Shown here piece after piece: positions 1 through 7,217 of a stretch of DNA of 19,044 nucleotides. The stretch's first letter is position 1; each line of letters starts with the position of its first letter. The stretch lies in assembly GCA_900556965.1 (NCBI GenBank), contig USQV01000002.1:1-19044 (forward strand), read 5' to 3'. Below the pieces are notes generated by a model, which saw only the letters and a program-made list of their open reading frames with translations, was not told where the DNA came from and searched no databases. Position numbers and translations under genes: made by a program. Source of the DNA: an uncultured Clostridium sp. (GTDB taxonomy: Bacteria; Bacillota_A; Clostridia; Lachnospirales; Lachnospiraceae).

Positions 1-807
1 CGGTGGTGTCCGTTCAAGGACATTGTGAACTGCGTCCACGATCTGCATTGCCGGCTCCTTAAGGGCCTCCAGTGTTTCGTCCGAGGTAACAACGATAGTC
101 TTAGGAAGTCCTGTCACAAGGTTTCTGCCGCGAACCTCCATGGTTACCAGCTCCGGTCTGCGGTATGCGGCACCGATATTGATCTTGATCTCCTCGGCGG
201 TTCTCTCACCGATAAGAAGATTGTGCTTCTTTCTCATGTAGCGGACAAGAGATTCATCGAAGTCGTCACCGGCTGTCTTGATGGATGTGCTTACAACCGT
301 TCCTCCTAAAGAGATAACGGCAATATCGGCTGTACCGCCGCCGATATCAACGATCATATTTCCGCAGGCCTTGGAGATATCGATCCCGGCTCCGATTGCA
401 GCAGCAACCGGCTCCTCGATGATGCAGACCTCACGCGCTCCTGCCTGATATGTTGCATCCTCAACAGCCTTTCTCTCTACCTCAGTGGCACCGCTGGGGA
501 TACATACGGCGATCCTCGGTTTTCTCAGCGTTCTCTTTCCGACCGCTTTGTCGATGAAGTATTTTAACATCTTCTCGGTTACGGTGTAGTCGGAAATAAC
601 ACCCTTTCTTAACGGGCGCACTGCCACGATATTACCCGGAGTACGTCCGATCATCAGACGCGCCTCCTCACCGAATGTGATGACCTTGTTCGTTTCCCGA
701 TCCAGTGCGACAACGGAGGGCTCCTTCAGCACGACCCCTTTGCCTTTAATATATACCAGAATACTGGCAGTACCTAAATCAATTCCAATGTCATTAGACA
801 TCATCAT
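1..807 (-). CDS. mreB: Rod-shape-determining protein, MreB/Mbl family (3' end beyond window)
   Basis: Actin-like ATPase that forms membrane-associated filaments guiding lateral cell-wall synthesis. The first 269 codons are visible. The roughly 70 C-terminal residues of a typical 335-345 residue MreB lie beyond the left edge. The N-terminal phosphate-binding motif (DIGIDLGTAS, residues 5-14), a second nucleotide motif (DIGGGTADIAV, about 154-164) and the EEPVAAAIGAG segment (131-141) are characteristic. The start is the first of three consecutive ATG codons, placed about nine bases after an AGGAGG site; the second or third ATG would change the protein by one or two residues. Whether this copy is MreB, Mbl or MreBH cannot be decided from the N-terminal part, so the symbol is a family-level assignment. 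Its promoter appears to lie just upstream at 920-948. Confidence 0.93.
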   Translation of the reverse strand, partial: MMMSNDIGIDLGTASILVYIKGKGVVLKEPSVVALDRETNKVITFGEEARLMIGRTPGNIVAVRPLRKGVISDYTVTEKMLKYFIDKAVGKRTLRKPRIAVCIPSGATEVERKAVEDATYQAGAREVCIIEEPVAAAIGAGIDISKACGNMIVDIGGGTADIAVISLGGTVVSTSIKTAGDDFDESLVRYMRKKHNLLIGERTAEEIKINIGAAYRRPELVTMEVRGRNLVTGLPKTIVVTSDETLEALKEPAMQIVDAVHNVLERTPP

Positions 808-919
808 TGCTATTTTCCTCCTGTCTTTCTTCTAAATTCCGATGCTAGACCCAGTGGCTTTACGCCAAATGCTCTCTATCACAAGCCCTGCCGGCGGCAG
901 AGCGCGAAATATCAGTTTT

Positions 920-948
920 ATTATATACAAAAGCATTGGGTTTTTAAA
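920..948 (-). promoter_or_regulatory. Candidate sigma-A promoter for mreB
   Basis: Read on the minus strand there is a TTTAAA -35 (943-948), a 17-base spacer and a perfect TATAAT -10 (920-925). It lies 113 bases upstream of the mreB start and downstream of the stop of the preceding gene, so mreB can be transcribed independently. The leader holds only a short 5-bp GC hairpin near 888-900. No convincing terminator for the gene ending at 992 is visible in this gap. Confidence 0.55.
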
Positions 949-991
949 GGGTTTTTTTTATTTTTCCGCAAAAACAGGAGGAAACGTCATT

Positions 992-2008
992 CTATTGCAC
1001 CCATTCTCCGTTGGCATTGACATAATACTTTCCGTCGATCACCTGATCGATCAGCATTCCTCCGTCGGGGCCGCAATAATACCATTTTCCGGAAGTGCTC
1101 ACCCAACGGTTCATTAAACAATAGCCCCGGTCATCGAAATAGAACCACCGGCCGTTGATAAACGCCCATACAAGCCTCGGATAGCTTCCGTCCGGATTAC
1201 TCCACCACCAGCCGATTTCCGGCTGCTCGATCCAGCGGCCCGCCGGGTCAGCTGAAGCAAACGTAGTCTTACCGGCATTTTGAGCGCCTGCTGCCTTGAT
1301 CTCTGCCGCCGTTTCTGTATCGACATAAAATCCGTCCGATTCCTGCCATTCTCCTTTTTTTGTCGTACTCCGGACTCCGCGTACTTTAAATATATAATTT
1401 CCGCTCTTTGTAAAATACGGGGACAGGTCTAAGCTGCACTCCGTTGTCGTAAGGATTCCTGTCACGTTTGAGCTGCCGCGGAACAGCCGCACCTCATATT
1501 TCTTTGCAAAAGCCGCTTCCTCCCAGCAGGCCATTCCGTTTCCCTGATCCCAAGACAATCCGGAGGCATTCAGATTATAATCCATATCTGCATTATAATC
1601 ATTTTCGTCCAGCTTCGGCAGTGTGATCGAAACGGTAAGTCTGGGGCCGCTTCTTGTAACGCTTGTGATCACGGCATCCTCGGAGCCTAGCTCCACATCT
1701 CCTTTTCCCATTCCGGAAGCAAAGGTATAGCCTGATTCCGCTCTAACGATGACCTTGATCTTTGGTCTGTCCCCTTCCTCCCACTCATCGTCCTTTGGCT
1801 TATTGGTCACACTGATCGACTCGACACGGCATTCTGTATTGTCCACCAGCACGGAAACATAGTCTGTGTCCGCGCCTCCTCCGATATAAAAATCGGAATC
1901 GATCTCCATCGTTATCCCATCGATGGTCTCCGCTGCCTTAGCCGGAAACGCTGCTGCTGCCATGACGGAAACAGCAAATACAGTCCCCATAAGTGTTTTT
2001 CTGAACAT
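992..2008 (-). CDS. Secreted protein with C-terminal cell-wall-binding-like repeats
   Basis: 338-residue exported protein of unknown specific function. Residues 1-26 are a classical signal peptide (positively charged start, Ala-rich hydrophobic core) with a likely cut after AKA. The middle (about 27-235) is beta-rich and contains two regions that could be immunoglobulin/fibronectin-like; the second (about 150-230) ends in a pattern like 'GNYIFKVRGVRS' seen in FnIII-type folds. Residues 257-338 contain Trp/Tyr/Gly-rich units (GRWFYFDDRGYCLMN, GKWYYCGPDGGML, GKYYVNANGEW) of the choline/cell-wall-binding repeat type, which usually anchor proteins non-covalently to wall polymers. The ATG follows a GGGGG site. 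Four bodily Cys residues are present, two of them in the repeats. Function is probably surface attachment or wall-associated; no catalytic motif was recognised. Confidence 0.85.
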   Translation of the reverse strand: MFRKTLMGTVFAVSVMAAAAFPAKAAETIDGITMEIDSDFYIGGGADTDYVSVLVDNTECRVESISVTNKPKDDEWEEGDRPKIKVIVRAESGYTFASGMGKGDVELGSEDAVITSVTRSGPRLTVSITLPKLDENDYNADMDYNLNASGLSWDQGNGMACWEEAAFAKKYEVRLFRGSSNVTGILTTTECSLDLSPYFTKSGNYIFKVRGVRSTTKKGEWQESDGFYVDTETAAEIKAAGAQNAGKTTFASADPAGRWIEQPEIGWWWSNPDGSYPRLVWAFINGRWFYFDDRGYCLMNRWVSTSGKWYYCGPDGGMLIDQVIDGKYYVNANGEWVQ

Positions 2009-2130
2009 GGTTATCCCCCTTAAAATTTTCTTACATTGATTTTATCACATTTTTTGAATTACTTTAAGATATTTATGATTTTTTTATCTCTCCCTCACAT
2101 TTTAGACACATTTTTCTTCTATAATACAAT

Positions 2131-2290
2131 TACGTTATCCGAAAGGATAACCTGCCTTTGTTTCAAGTGTTTCACTTGGACACACAAAGCTTTTTCATAC
2201 TCATGCCTGCCGGGGTCGCGTCCGGCAGGTCCCCCTTTAAAAATTTTTCCCCGGCCCTGAGTTTTCTCATCGTCCGGGGATTTTCATTTT
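2131..2290 (+). ncRNA. Candidate structured leader or small RNA upstream of the PF06541 gene
   Basis: This fills most of the 350-base gap 2009-2358. A TATAAT at 2120-2125 predicts a start near 2132, though no good -35 is visible. Four hairpins follow. The first has a perfect 7-bp stem with a GAAA tetraloop (2134-2140/2145-2151). The second has outer 2156-2161/2184-2189 and inner 2162-2169/2173-2180 helices. The third has an 8-bp GC stem (2206-2213/2222-2229). The fourth pairs CCCCGG 2249-2254 with 2274-2279 and is followed by a T-rich tail, resembling an intrinsic terminator. The 7-mer at 2150-2156 is also perfectly complementary to 2224-2230, so hairpin three competes with a long-range pairing. 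This suggests a regulated leader, but I recognise no known class. Confidence 0.5.
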
Positions 2291-2358
2291 ACAGACCTTG
2301 ATATAAATCCCAAAATGTCGTATCATGAAAATTAATCATGCTTCAGGAGGAATTTAAT

Positions 2359-3315
2359 ATGTATACGTATACATGGTATCAGTGGTTGACTTTCTTCTAT
2401 ATCTATTGCTTTTTCGGCTGGATCTTTGAATCCTCCTATGTATCCCTAAAGCAGCGCCGCTTTGTAAACCGCGGTTTCCTGCGCCTTCCTATGCTTCCCC
2501 TTTACGGAAGCGGAGCCATAATGATGCTGTGGGTGTCCATGCCGGTTCAGGACAATCTTTTTTTCACATGGTGTGCCGGTGTGATCGGGGCAACCTGTCT
2601 GGAATATGTGACCGGCTATGTAATGGAGCAGCTTTTCAAGGTCAGATACTGGGATTACAGCAATCAAAAATTTAATATCCACGGATATATCTGCCTTACC
2701 TCCTCGATCGCATGGGGCTTTCTTACGATATTTATGACCCATGTGATCCACAGGCCGATCGAACGGGCCGTCCTCTCCATGCCGGTATGGTGGGATCTCC
2801 TGTTCGTCAGCATCATTTCCATCGTATTTATCTACGATTCCGTTGTCTGTGTCCGCGAAGCTCTCGCCCTCGCAGAATCTCTGGAATCCTTAAACAAGCT
2901 TCGCCAGGAGCTCGACAATATCCAGGTTCAGCGTGCCCTTCTTAAGATGGAAGCGCAGGATCGTCTGGAAAGCTTAAAGGAGCAGGCCGATCTTAGAAAG
3001 GAACGCCTGTTGGAACGTCGAAGCCTTTCCACTATCAGTTTGGAGGAGCTGCGTGACATGGCCGGAGGTGCGCTGGACAACCTTCGGGATCTTAAGAGCA
3101 TCCATCTGGAGGAGCTCAAAGATAAAACAGAAAAGCAGCTTGCTGAGCTTTTAAAAGAGAATGAAAGCTCCGTATCCGCGATTCGCAGACGCCACCTTGC
3201 CTTCCGCAGAAACCGGCTCCGCTCAAACCCATCCGCCTCCTCCGCAAAATACCGTCAGGAATTTAAGGATCTTAAGGATTTCTTTGAGAGCGGAAAAGCC
3301 CAGTTTCCCGATTAA
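2359..3315 (+). CDS. PF06541-type (CmpB-like) membrane protein with C-terminal coiled coil
   Basis: 318 residues. The N-terminal half has about five hydrophobic segments (roughly residues 5-27, 45-65, 70-92, 113-135, 145-167) and matches the family annotated as 'putative ABC-transporter type IV', with typical patterns such as FFGWIFESSYVS near the start, LEYVTGYVMEQLF and YWDYSNQKFNIHGYICL. Residues about 175-290 form a highly charged, heptad-rich cytoplasmic coiled coil, followed by a basic tail. The family name does not prove transport: no ATP-binding partner is nearby and the molecular function is unknown. The start is the ATG nine bases after the AGGAGG at 2345-2350; an in-frame ATG seven codons earlier lies before that site and is unlikely. 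The gene stands alone on the plus strand between divergent and convergent neighbours. Confidence 0.82.
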   Translation: MYTYTWYQWLTFFYIYCFFGWIFESSYVSLKQRRFVNRGFLRLPMLPLYGSGAIMMLWVSMPVQDNLFFTWCAGVIGATCLEYVTGYVMEQLFKVRYWDYSNQKFNIHGYICLTSSIAWGFLTIFMTHVIHRPIERAVLSMPVWWDLLFVSIISIVFIYDSVVCVREALALAESLESLNKLRQELDNIQVQRALLKMEAQDRLESLKEQADLRKERLLERRSLSTISLEELRDMAGGALDNLRDLKSIHLEELKDKTEKQLAELLKENESSVSAIRRRHLAFRRNRLRSNPSASSAKYRQEFKDLKDFFESGKAQFPD

Positions 3316-3342
3316 TTAGTGAAAAAATGCACCTTGATAAGC

Positions 3343-3378
3343 AAAAGAGACCCCTTCCATACGGAAGGGATCTCTTTT
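3343..3378. terminator. Bidirectional intrinsic terminator
   Basis: Inverted repeat AAAGAGA-CC-CCTTCC / GGAAGGG-A-TCTCTTT around an ATAC loop, with A-rich and T-rich flanks on either side. It separates the convergent PF06541 gene (plus) and yajC (minus) and can serve both. Confidence 0.85.
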
Positions 3379-3390
3379 TTTCAATATTTT

Positions 3391-3669
3391 TTAGGCCTCA
3401 GGCTTCTCGACCTGAACGATCGCCTGCTTCTGCATCGGAATACGGCAGTTCTTGTTGTTGCCAAACTCAACGATCACTGTGTCGTCTGTCATATCAATGA
3501 TCACTCCGTAAAAGCCGCTGGATGTCAGCACGCTGTCACCTACTGCAATACTTGCCATTAATTCCTGCATTTTTTTCTTTTCCTTCTGCTGCGGTCTGAT
3601 CGCAATGAAATACATGAACGCAAAGATAAGAATAATATAGCCAATCCAAAATGCCGGGCTGTTCGTCAT
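3391..3669 (-). CDS. yajC: Preprotein translocase subunit YajC
   Basis: 92 residues, usual length for the family. One N-terminal transmembrane segment (about residues 7-24) is followed by the family signature IRPQQKEKKKMQEL and a small cytoplasmic beta domain with the VGDSVLTSSGFYGVI segment. YajC is the small accessory partner of SecDF at the SecYEG translocon. The ATG follows a GGAGGT site. The gene lies 15 bases downstream of tgt and is the last gene before a strong terminator, so it is the distal member of the scfA-scfB-secDF-tgt-yajC group. The order tgt-yajC is a classic bacterial pairing, with secDF on the other side of tgt here. Confidence 0.96.
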   Translation of the reverse strand: MTNSPAFWIGYIILIFAFMYFIAIRPQQKEKKKMQELMASIAVGDSVLTSSGFYGVIIDMTDDTVIVEFGNNKNCRIPMQKQAIVQVEKPEA

Positions 3670-3684
3670 AAATACACCTCCATT

Positions 3685-4833
3685 CTATTTCTGCTTATCT
3701 TTATAATCACCGGTCACGCCCTCCAGCTTTTTCGCCTTATACTCAGCGTAACAGTGATTCTCGATCGCTTCTCTGATCTCCGTCATCATCGTGTTGTAGA
3801 AATAAAGGTTGTGGAGAACGCAAAGACGCATTCCAAGCATCTCCTTCGCCTTTAAAAGATGACGGATATAGGCTCTGCTGTAAGAACGGCAGGCCGGACA
3901 CTGACACCCTTCTTCAATCGGGCGCATGTCCTTTTCAAACTGCTTGTTTGCAAGATTCAGTTTGCCGCAGTTTGTATATACATGGCCATGACGGCCATTT
4001 CGTGTCGGATATACACAGTCAAAGAAATCCACCCCGCGGTCAACGCTCTCAAGGATATTGGCCGGTGTGCCGACTCCCATAAGGTAAGTAGGCTTGTTCT
4101 CCGGAAGATGAGGAACCGTCACATCAAGGATATGGTACATTTCCTCATGACTTTCTCCTACTGCCAGCCCTCCCAGTGCATAACCGTCACAGTCCATTTT
4201 CGAGATCGTGTCTGCATGGGCGATGCGGATATCTTCAAAGGTACCGCCCTGATTGATGCCGAATAAGAGCTGTTCTTTGTTTAAGGTATCCGGAAGGGAA
4301 TTCAGGCGTTCCATCTCGGCCTTGCATCTTGCAAGCCAACGGGTAGTCCGCGCCACGGAATTTTCCATATATTCCCTTGTGCAGGGATGCGGCGCACATT
4401 CATCGAAGGCCATCGCGATCGTTGAGCCCAGATTCGACTGGATCTGCATGCTTTCCTCCGGCCCCATAAAGATCTTGTGTCCGTCGATATGGGAGCTGAA
4501 GTACACGCCTTCCTCCTTGATCTTTCTAAGCCCCGCCAGAGAAAATACCTGGAATCCGCCGGAGTCCGTCAGGATCGGGCGGTCCCAGTTCATAAACCGG
4601 TGAAGGCCGCCCAGCTCCTTGATCACTTTATCACCTGTTCTGACATGAAGGTGGTACGTGTTGGAAAGCTCCACCTGGGTTCCGATCTCCCGAAGATCAT
4701 CGGTAGATACCGCTCCTTTAATGGCGCCGACTGTTCCCACATTCATGAAAACCGGGGTCTGGATCGTGCCGTGGACTGTCTCAACGACAGCCCTCTTGGC
4801 ACGTCCGTCTTTTGTCAGAATTTGATATTTCAT
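3685..4833 (-). CDS. tgt: tRNA-guanine transglycosylase
   Basis: Exchanges the wobble guanine of GUN-anticodon tRNAs for preQ1 (bacterial Tgt) in queuosine synthesis. About 382 residues, full length. Counting from the upstream in-frame ATG at 4845, the catalytic aspartates are D94 in LTDSGGFQVFSL and D276 in GVDFFDCVYPTRNGRHG, and the zinc site is C314, C316, C319 and H345. I place the start at the ATG at 4833 (MKYQIL) because homologues usually begin just before the xLxKDGRAKR segment and because the 4845 ATG has an AGGA only three bases away; 4845 remains possible. Only a few bases separate it from the secDF stop, so it is co-transcribed. Tgt has no known functional tie to secretion; the linkage with secDF and yajC is an old conserved gene order. 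Confidence 0.95.
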   Translation of the reverse strand: MKYQILTKDGRAKRAVVETVHGTIQTPVFMNVGTVGAIKGAVSTDDLREIGTQVELSNTYHLHVRTGDKVIKELGGLHRFMNWDRPILTDSGGFQVFSLAGLRKIKEEGVYFSSHIDGHKIFMGPEESMQIQSNLGSTIAMAFDECAPHPCTREYMENSVARTTRWLARCKAEMERLNSLPDTLNKEQLLFGINQGGTFEDIRIAHADTISKMDCDGYALGGLAVGESHEEMYHILDVTVPHLPENKPTYLMGVGTPANILESVDRGVDFFDCVYPTRNGRHGHVYTNCGKLNLANKQFEKDMRPIEEGCQCPACRSYSRAYIRHLLKAKEMLGMRLCVLHNLYFYNTMMTEIREAIENHCYAEYKAKKLEGVTGDYKDKQK

Positions 4834-4850
4834 GGTTTTCCCCATTGATC

Positions 4851-7043
4851 CTATTTGTCAGTTTTTGCAGCTGTCTTTTTGCTCTTTGCGGTGCTCATCA
4901 CATACCAGAGTGCTCCGGTCAGGCATACAGAGGAGTAGGTACCGCAGATGATGCCTGCCATCAACGGAAGTGCAAACTCACGGATGGAGGATACACCCAT
5001 GATAAACAGTACCAGTACCATCACGAAGGTGGTTAAGGATGTATTAATACTTCTTGTGAAGGTCTGTGTAATACTCAGGTTCACGACATCCGCCAGATCT
5101 GCTCTGGAGCCCTTTAATGCCAGATTCTCACGGATACGGTCGAAGATAACGATCGTAGCGTTGATGGAGTATCCGACGATGGTGAGCAGGCAGGCGATGG
5201 CTGTAGAACCGACAGACCATCTCGCAAGGGCATAGCATGCGATCACAACAAGTACGTCATGTACCAGTGCGATAACAGCACTTGCCGCAAAGCGGATGTT
5301 CTTGAAACGGATCCAGATATAGATCAGCATACAGATCGTAGCAATAACCGTAGCTACGACCGCATCACTTTTCATTTCTGCACTGACAGCACCGGAGATG
5401 CTCTCGGCAACGATCTTGGATTCGTCTACACCGAATTTTTCGATGAGGGCTGCATTTAGAGCCTGACGTTCTTCTACGCTGAGGGTTCTTGTCTTGATGA
5501 TGACTTCATTTGTTCCGGCAACCTTCTGGGTCTGGGTGTCAACATCCTTTGTCACTTCCTCAACGACCGGAACCACCTCGTCAGAAATACGCTCTAAGGA
5601 CATATCCTCATTGAAGGTTACGCTTGTGGAGGTGCCGCCCTTAAAGTCAAGTCCGTAGTTAAAGGCACTGCCGATATGGGCTTTATTGATGCCCATTCCT
5701 ACGAAGCCTCCGACAATAAGCAGGAGAGAGATCGCAAAGCAGACCATTCTCTTTCCGAGGAAATTGATCGCCGGCTTTTCTTTTTTCACACCATAGAACT
5801 TTTTATCGGTAAAGCCCAGTGTATAGAGAGTATTTAAAGCGAATTTTGTTACGAACAGAGCCGTAAACATGGACAGGATAATACCGATCGCCAGCGTTGT
5901 GGCAAAGCCTCTTACTGTGCCGGAGCCTCTCCAGTACAGAACAGCGGCCGCGATCAGGGTCGTAACGTTTCCATCGATGATGGCAGATAATGCTTTCGCA
6001 AAGCCTGTTTTGATGGCAGATTTTACCGTCTTTCCAAGACCGATCTCCTCTTTGATACGGGTAAAGATGATAACGTTTGCGTCCACCGCCATACCGATCG
6101 AGAGGATGATACCTGCAATGCCAGGTAAGGTAAGTGTAACCTCAAATGCGGCAAGAAGGATCAGGATCAAGGCCACATACAGACATAAAGCGATGCACGC
6201 GGCGAGTCCCGGAACCAGATATACCACGATCATGAATACGCATACGATCCCAAAACCGATCACTCCGGCCTTAAGGCTTGTTGCGACTGCTTCCTGACCA
6301 AGCTTAGCGCCTACTACGTTGGAACGGAGTTCTTCAAGCTCAAGGGACAGGGAGCCGATACGGATCGTGGATGCGAGCCGATCTGCTTCCTCATAGGTAG
6401 TCATTCCGGAAATGGATGCCTGACCTCCCGTGATAGCCTGCTGAACCACCGGATTGGAATAGAGGGTTCCGTCATATACGATAGCGATCCTTTTTCCCAC
6501 GTTGGCTGCGGTCACTTCTGCAAATTTCTTTGCGCCTTCCTCGGTGAAGGTCAGTGCGACCTCGTAGCTGTTGGCGCCTGTTTTCTGATCCTTATAGATC
6601 ACCGGCTTTGCAGAAGCTACATCGGTTCCTTCAAGAACAGTCTGCATATTTTCGTCATAGAACTGCAGAGAGCCGGGCTTTCCGAGCTCCTCGAGAACCT
6701 TGTTTGCATCCGTTACACCCGGAATATCAATGTTGATACGGTTGCTGCCCTCCTGATATACCTCAGCCTCTGAGCTGTAATTCTGTACTCTCTGCTGAAG
6801 CTTATACTGGGTGTCCGCCATATCCTCCGAAGATGGATTTTCATCCTTTGCCTGATAGGTGATGCTCACGCCGCCTGCCAGATCGAGGCCAAGCTTGATT
6901 CCGCCCTCCTGGAAGGTTACTCCCTTGTCATCGGTGATGATCTTGCTTTTCTGAAGTGTATCATACCCCAGATAACCGAAAATACCGACCACAATCAGGA
7001 GGCCCAGAAGGCAGGCAATGCCCTTTCCTTTGTTGGTCTTCAT
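4851..7043 (-). CDS. secDF: SecD-SecF fusion, protein translocase accessory subunit
   Basis: 730-residue fusion of SecD (about 1-420) and SecF (about 430-730), which uses the proton or sodium motive force to help late stages of Sec export. SecD features are an N-terminal membrane segment (9-26), GIKLGLDLAGGVSITY (48-63), a periplasmic-type extracellular domain, then five membrane helices including D321 in the MAVDANVIIFTRIKEE motif. SecF features are a membrane helix near 432-450, FNYGLDFKGGTS (461-472), and helices with VHD (D596) and YSINATIVIFDRIREN (D635). The start follows AAGGAG with eight-base spacing. Fused SecDF is normal in many Firmicutes. Upstream, a repeat element at 7066-7212 separates it from scfB, so it may have a promoter of its own, although none is clear; downstream it runs straight into tgt. 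Confidence 0.96.
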   Translation of the reverse strand: MKTNKGKGIACLLGLLIVVGIFGYLGYDTLQKSKIITDDKGVTFQEGGIKLGLDLAGGVSITYQAKDENPSSEDMADTQYKLQQRVQNYSSEAEVYQEGSNRINIDIPGVTDANKVLEELGKPGSLQFYDENMQTVLEGTDVASAKPVIYKDQKTGANSYEVALTFTEEGAKKFAEVTAANVGKRIAIVYDGTLYSNPVVQQAITGGQASISGMTTYEEADRLASTIRIGSLSLELEELRSNVVGAKLGQEAVATSLKAGVIGFGIVCVFMIVVYLVPGLAACIALCLYVALILILLAAFEVTLTLPGIAGIILSIGMAVDANVIIFTRIKEEIGLGKTVKSAIKTGFAKALSAIIDGNVTTLIAAAVLYWRGSGTVRGFATTLAIGIILSMFTALFVTKFALNTLYTLGFTDKKFYGVKKEKPAINFLGKRMVCFAISLLLIVGGFVGMGINKAHIGSAFNYGLDFKGGTSTSVTFNEDMSLERISDEVVPVVEEVTKDVDTQTQKVAGTNEVIIKTRTLSVEERQALNAALIEKFGVDESKIVAESISGAVSAEMKSDAVVATVIATICMLIYIWIRFKNIRFAASAVIALVHDVLVVIACYALARWSVGSTAIACLLTIVGYSINATIVIFDRIRENLALKGSRADLADVVNLSITQTFTRSINTSLTTFVMVLVLFIMGVSSIREFALPLMAGIICGTYSSVCLTGALWYVMSTAKSKKTAAKTDK

Positions 7044-7065
7044 GGTTCATTCTCCTTATATTTAA

Positions 7066-7212
7066 GATTTCGAGTAACTGTTCAGCAGGTCTGCGCACTT
7101 GCTGCGCTGACCGAAAAAAACATAAGCCGGAAGGCAAAAATCCCGTCGGCGCAGCCGATTTGGAATGGATTTTTGCTTGTAACTATGAAGGTACTGAATA
7201 GTTACGATTTCG
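7066..7212. mobile_element. MITE-like palindromic element with 7-base flanking duplication
   Basis: A non-coding element of about 132 bases (7074-7205) bounded by a 12-base imperfect inverted repeat, GTAACTGTTCAG (7074-7085) and CTGAATAGTTAC (7194-7205), with 11 of 12 positions complementary. The 7-mer GATTTCG occurs directly on both flanks (7066-7072 and 7206-7212), as expected for a target-site duplication. Inside are further stems: a 10-bp stem (7134-7143/7167-7176) enclosing TCGGC-GCA-GCCGA (7146-7158), an 8-bp repeat at the right end (7179-7186/7198-7205), and GCGC pairs near 7093/7104. There is no ORF of its own, so any mobility would need a transposase in trans. It sits between scfB and secDF, leaving the secDF ribosome-binding site intact. 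Confidence 0.68.
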
Positions 7213-7217
7213 GCACA

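Noticed and set aside
888..900. GC hairpin in the mreB leader as an attenuator
   Set aside because: Five base pairs with a three-base loop and no U-run; too weak to support a call.
842..1117. 91-residue plus-strand ORF at the mreB promoter
   Set aside because: Crosses the promoter and the end of the opposite-strand gene; no initiation signal.
2036..2260. 74-residue plus-strand ORF in the divergent gap
   Set aside because: Lies across the hairpin-rich leader; no ribosome-binding site; the RNA structure explains the sequence better.
4836..4845. ATG at 4845 as the tgt start
   Set aside because: Not excluded but disfavoured: the AGGA is only three bases away and homologues start near the later ATG.
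5869..6297. 142-residue plus-strand ORF
   Set aside because: Antisense to secDF; no recognisable motif or initiation site.
7093..7176. CRISPR-like or tRNA-like folding within 7074-7205
   Set aside because: Single palindromic unit with flanking duplication; no spaced repeats, no cloverleaf or anticodon arm.
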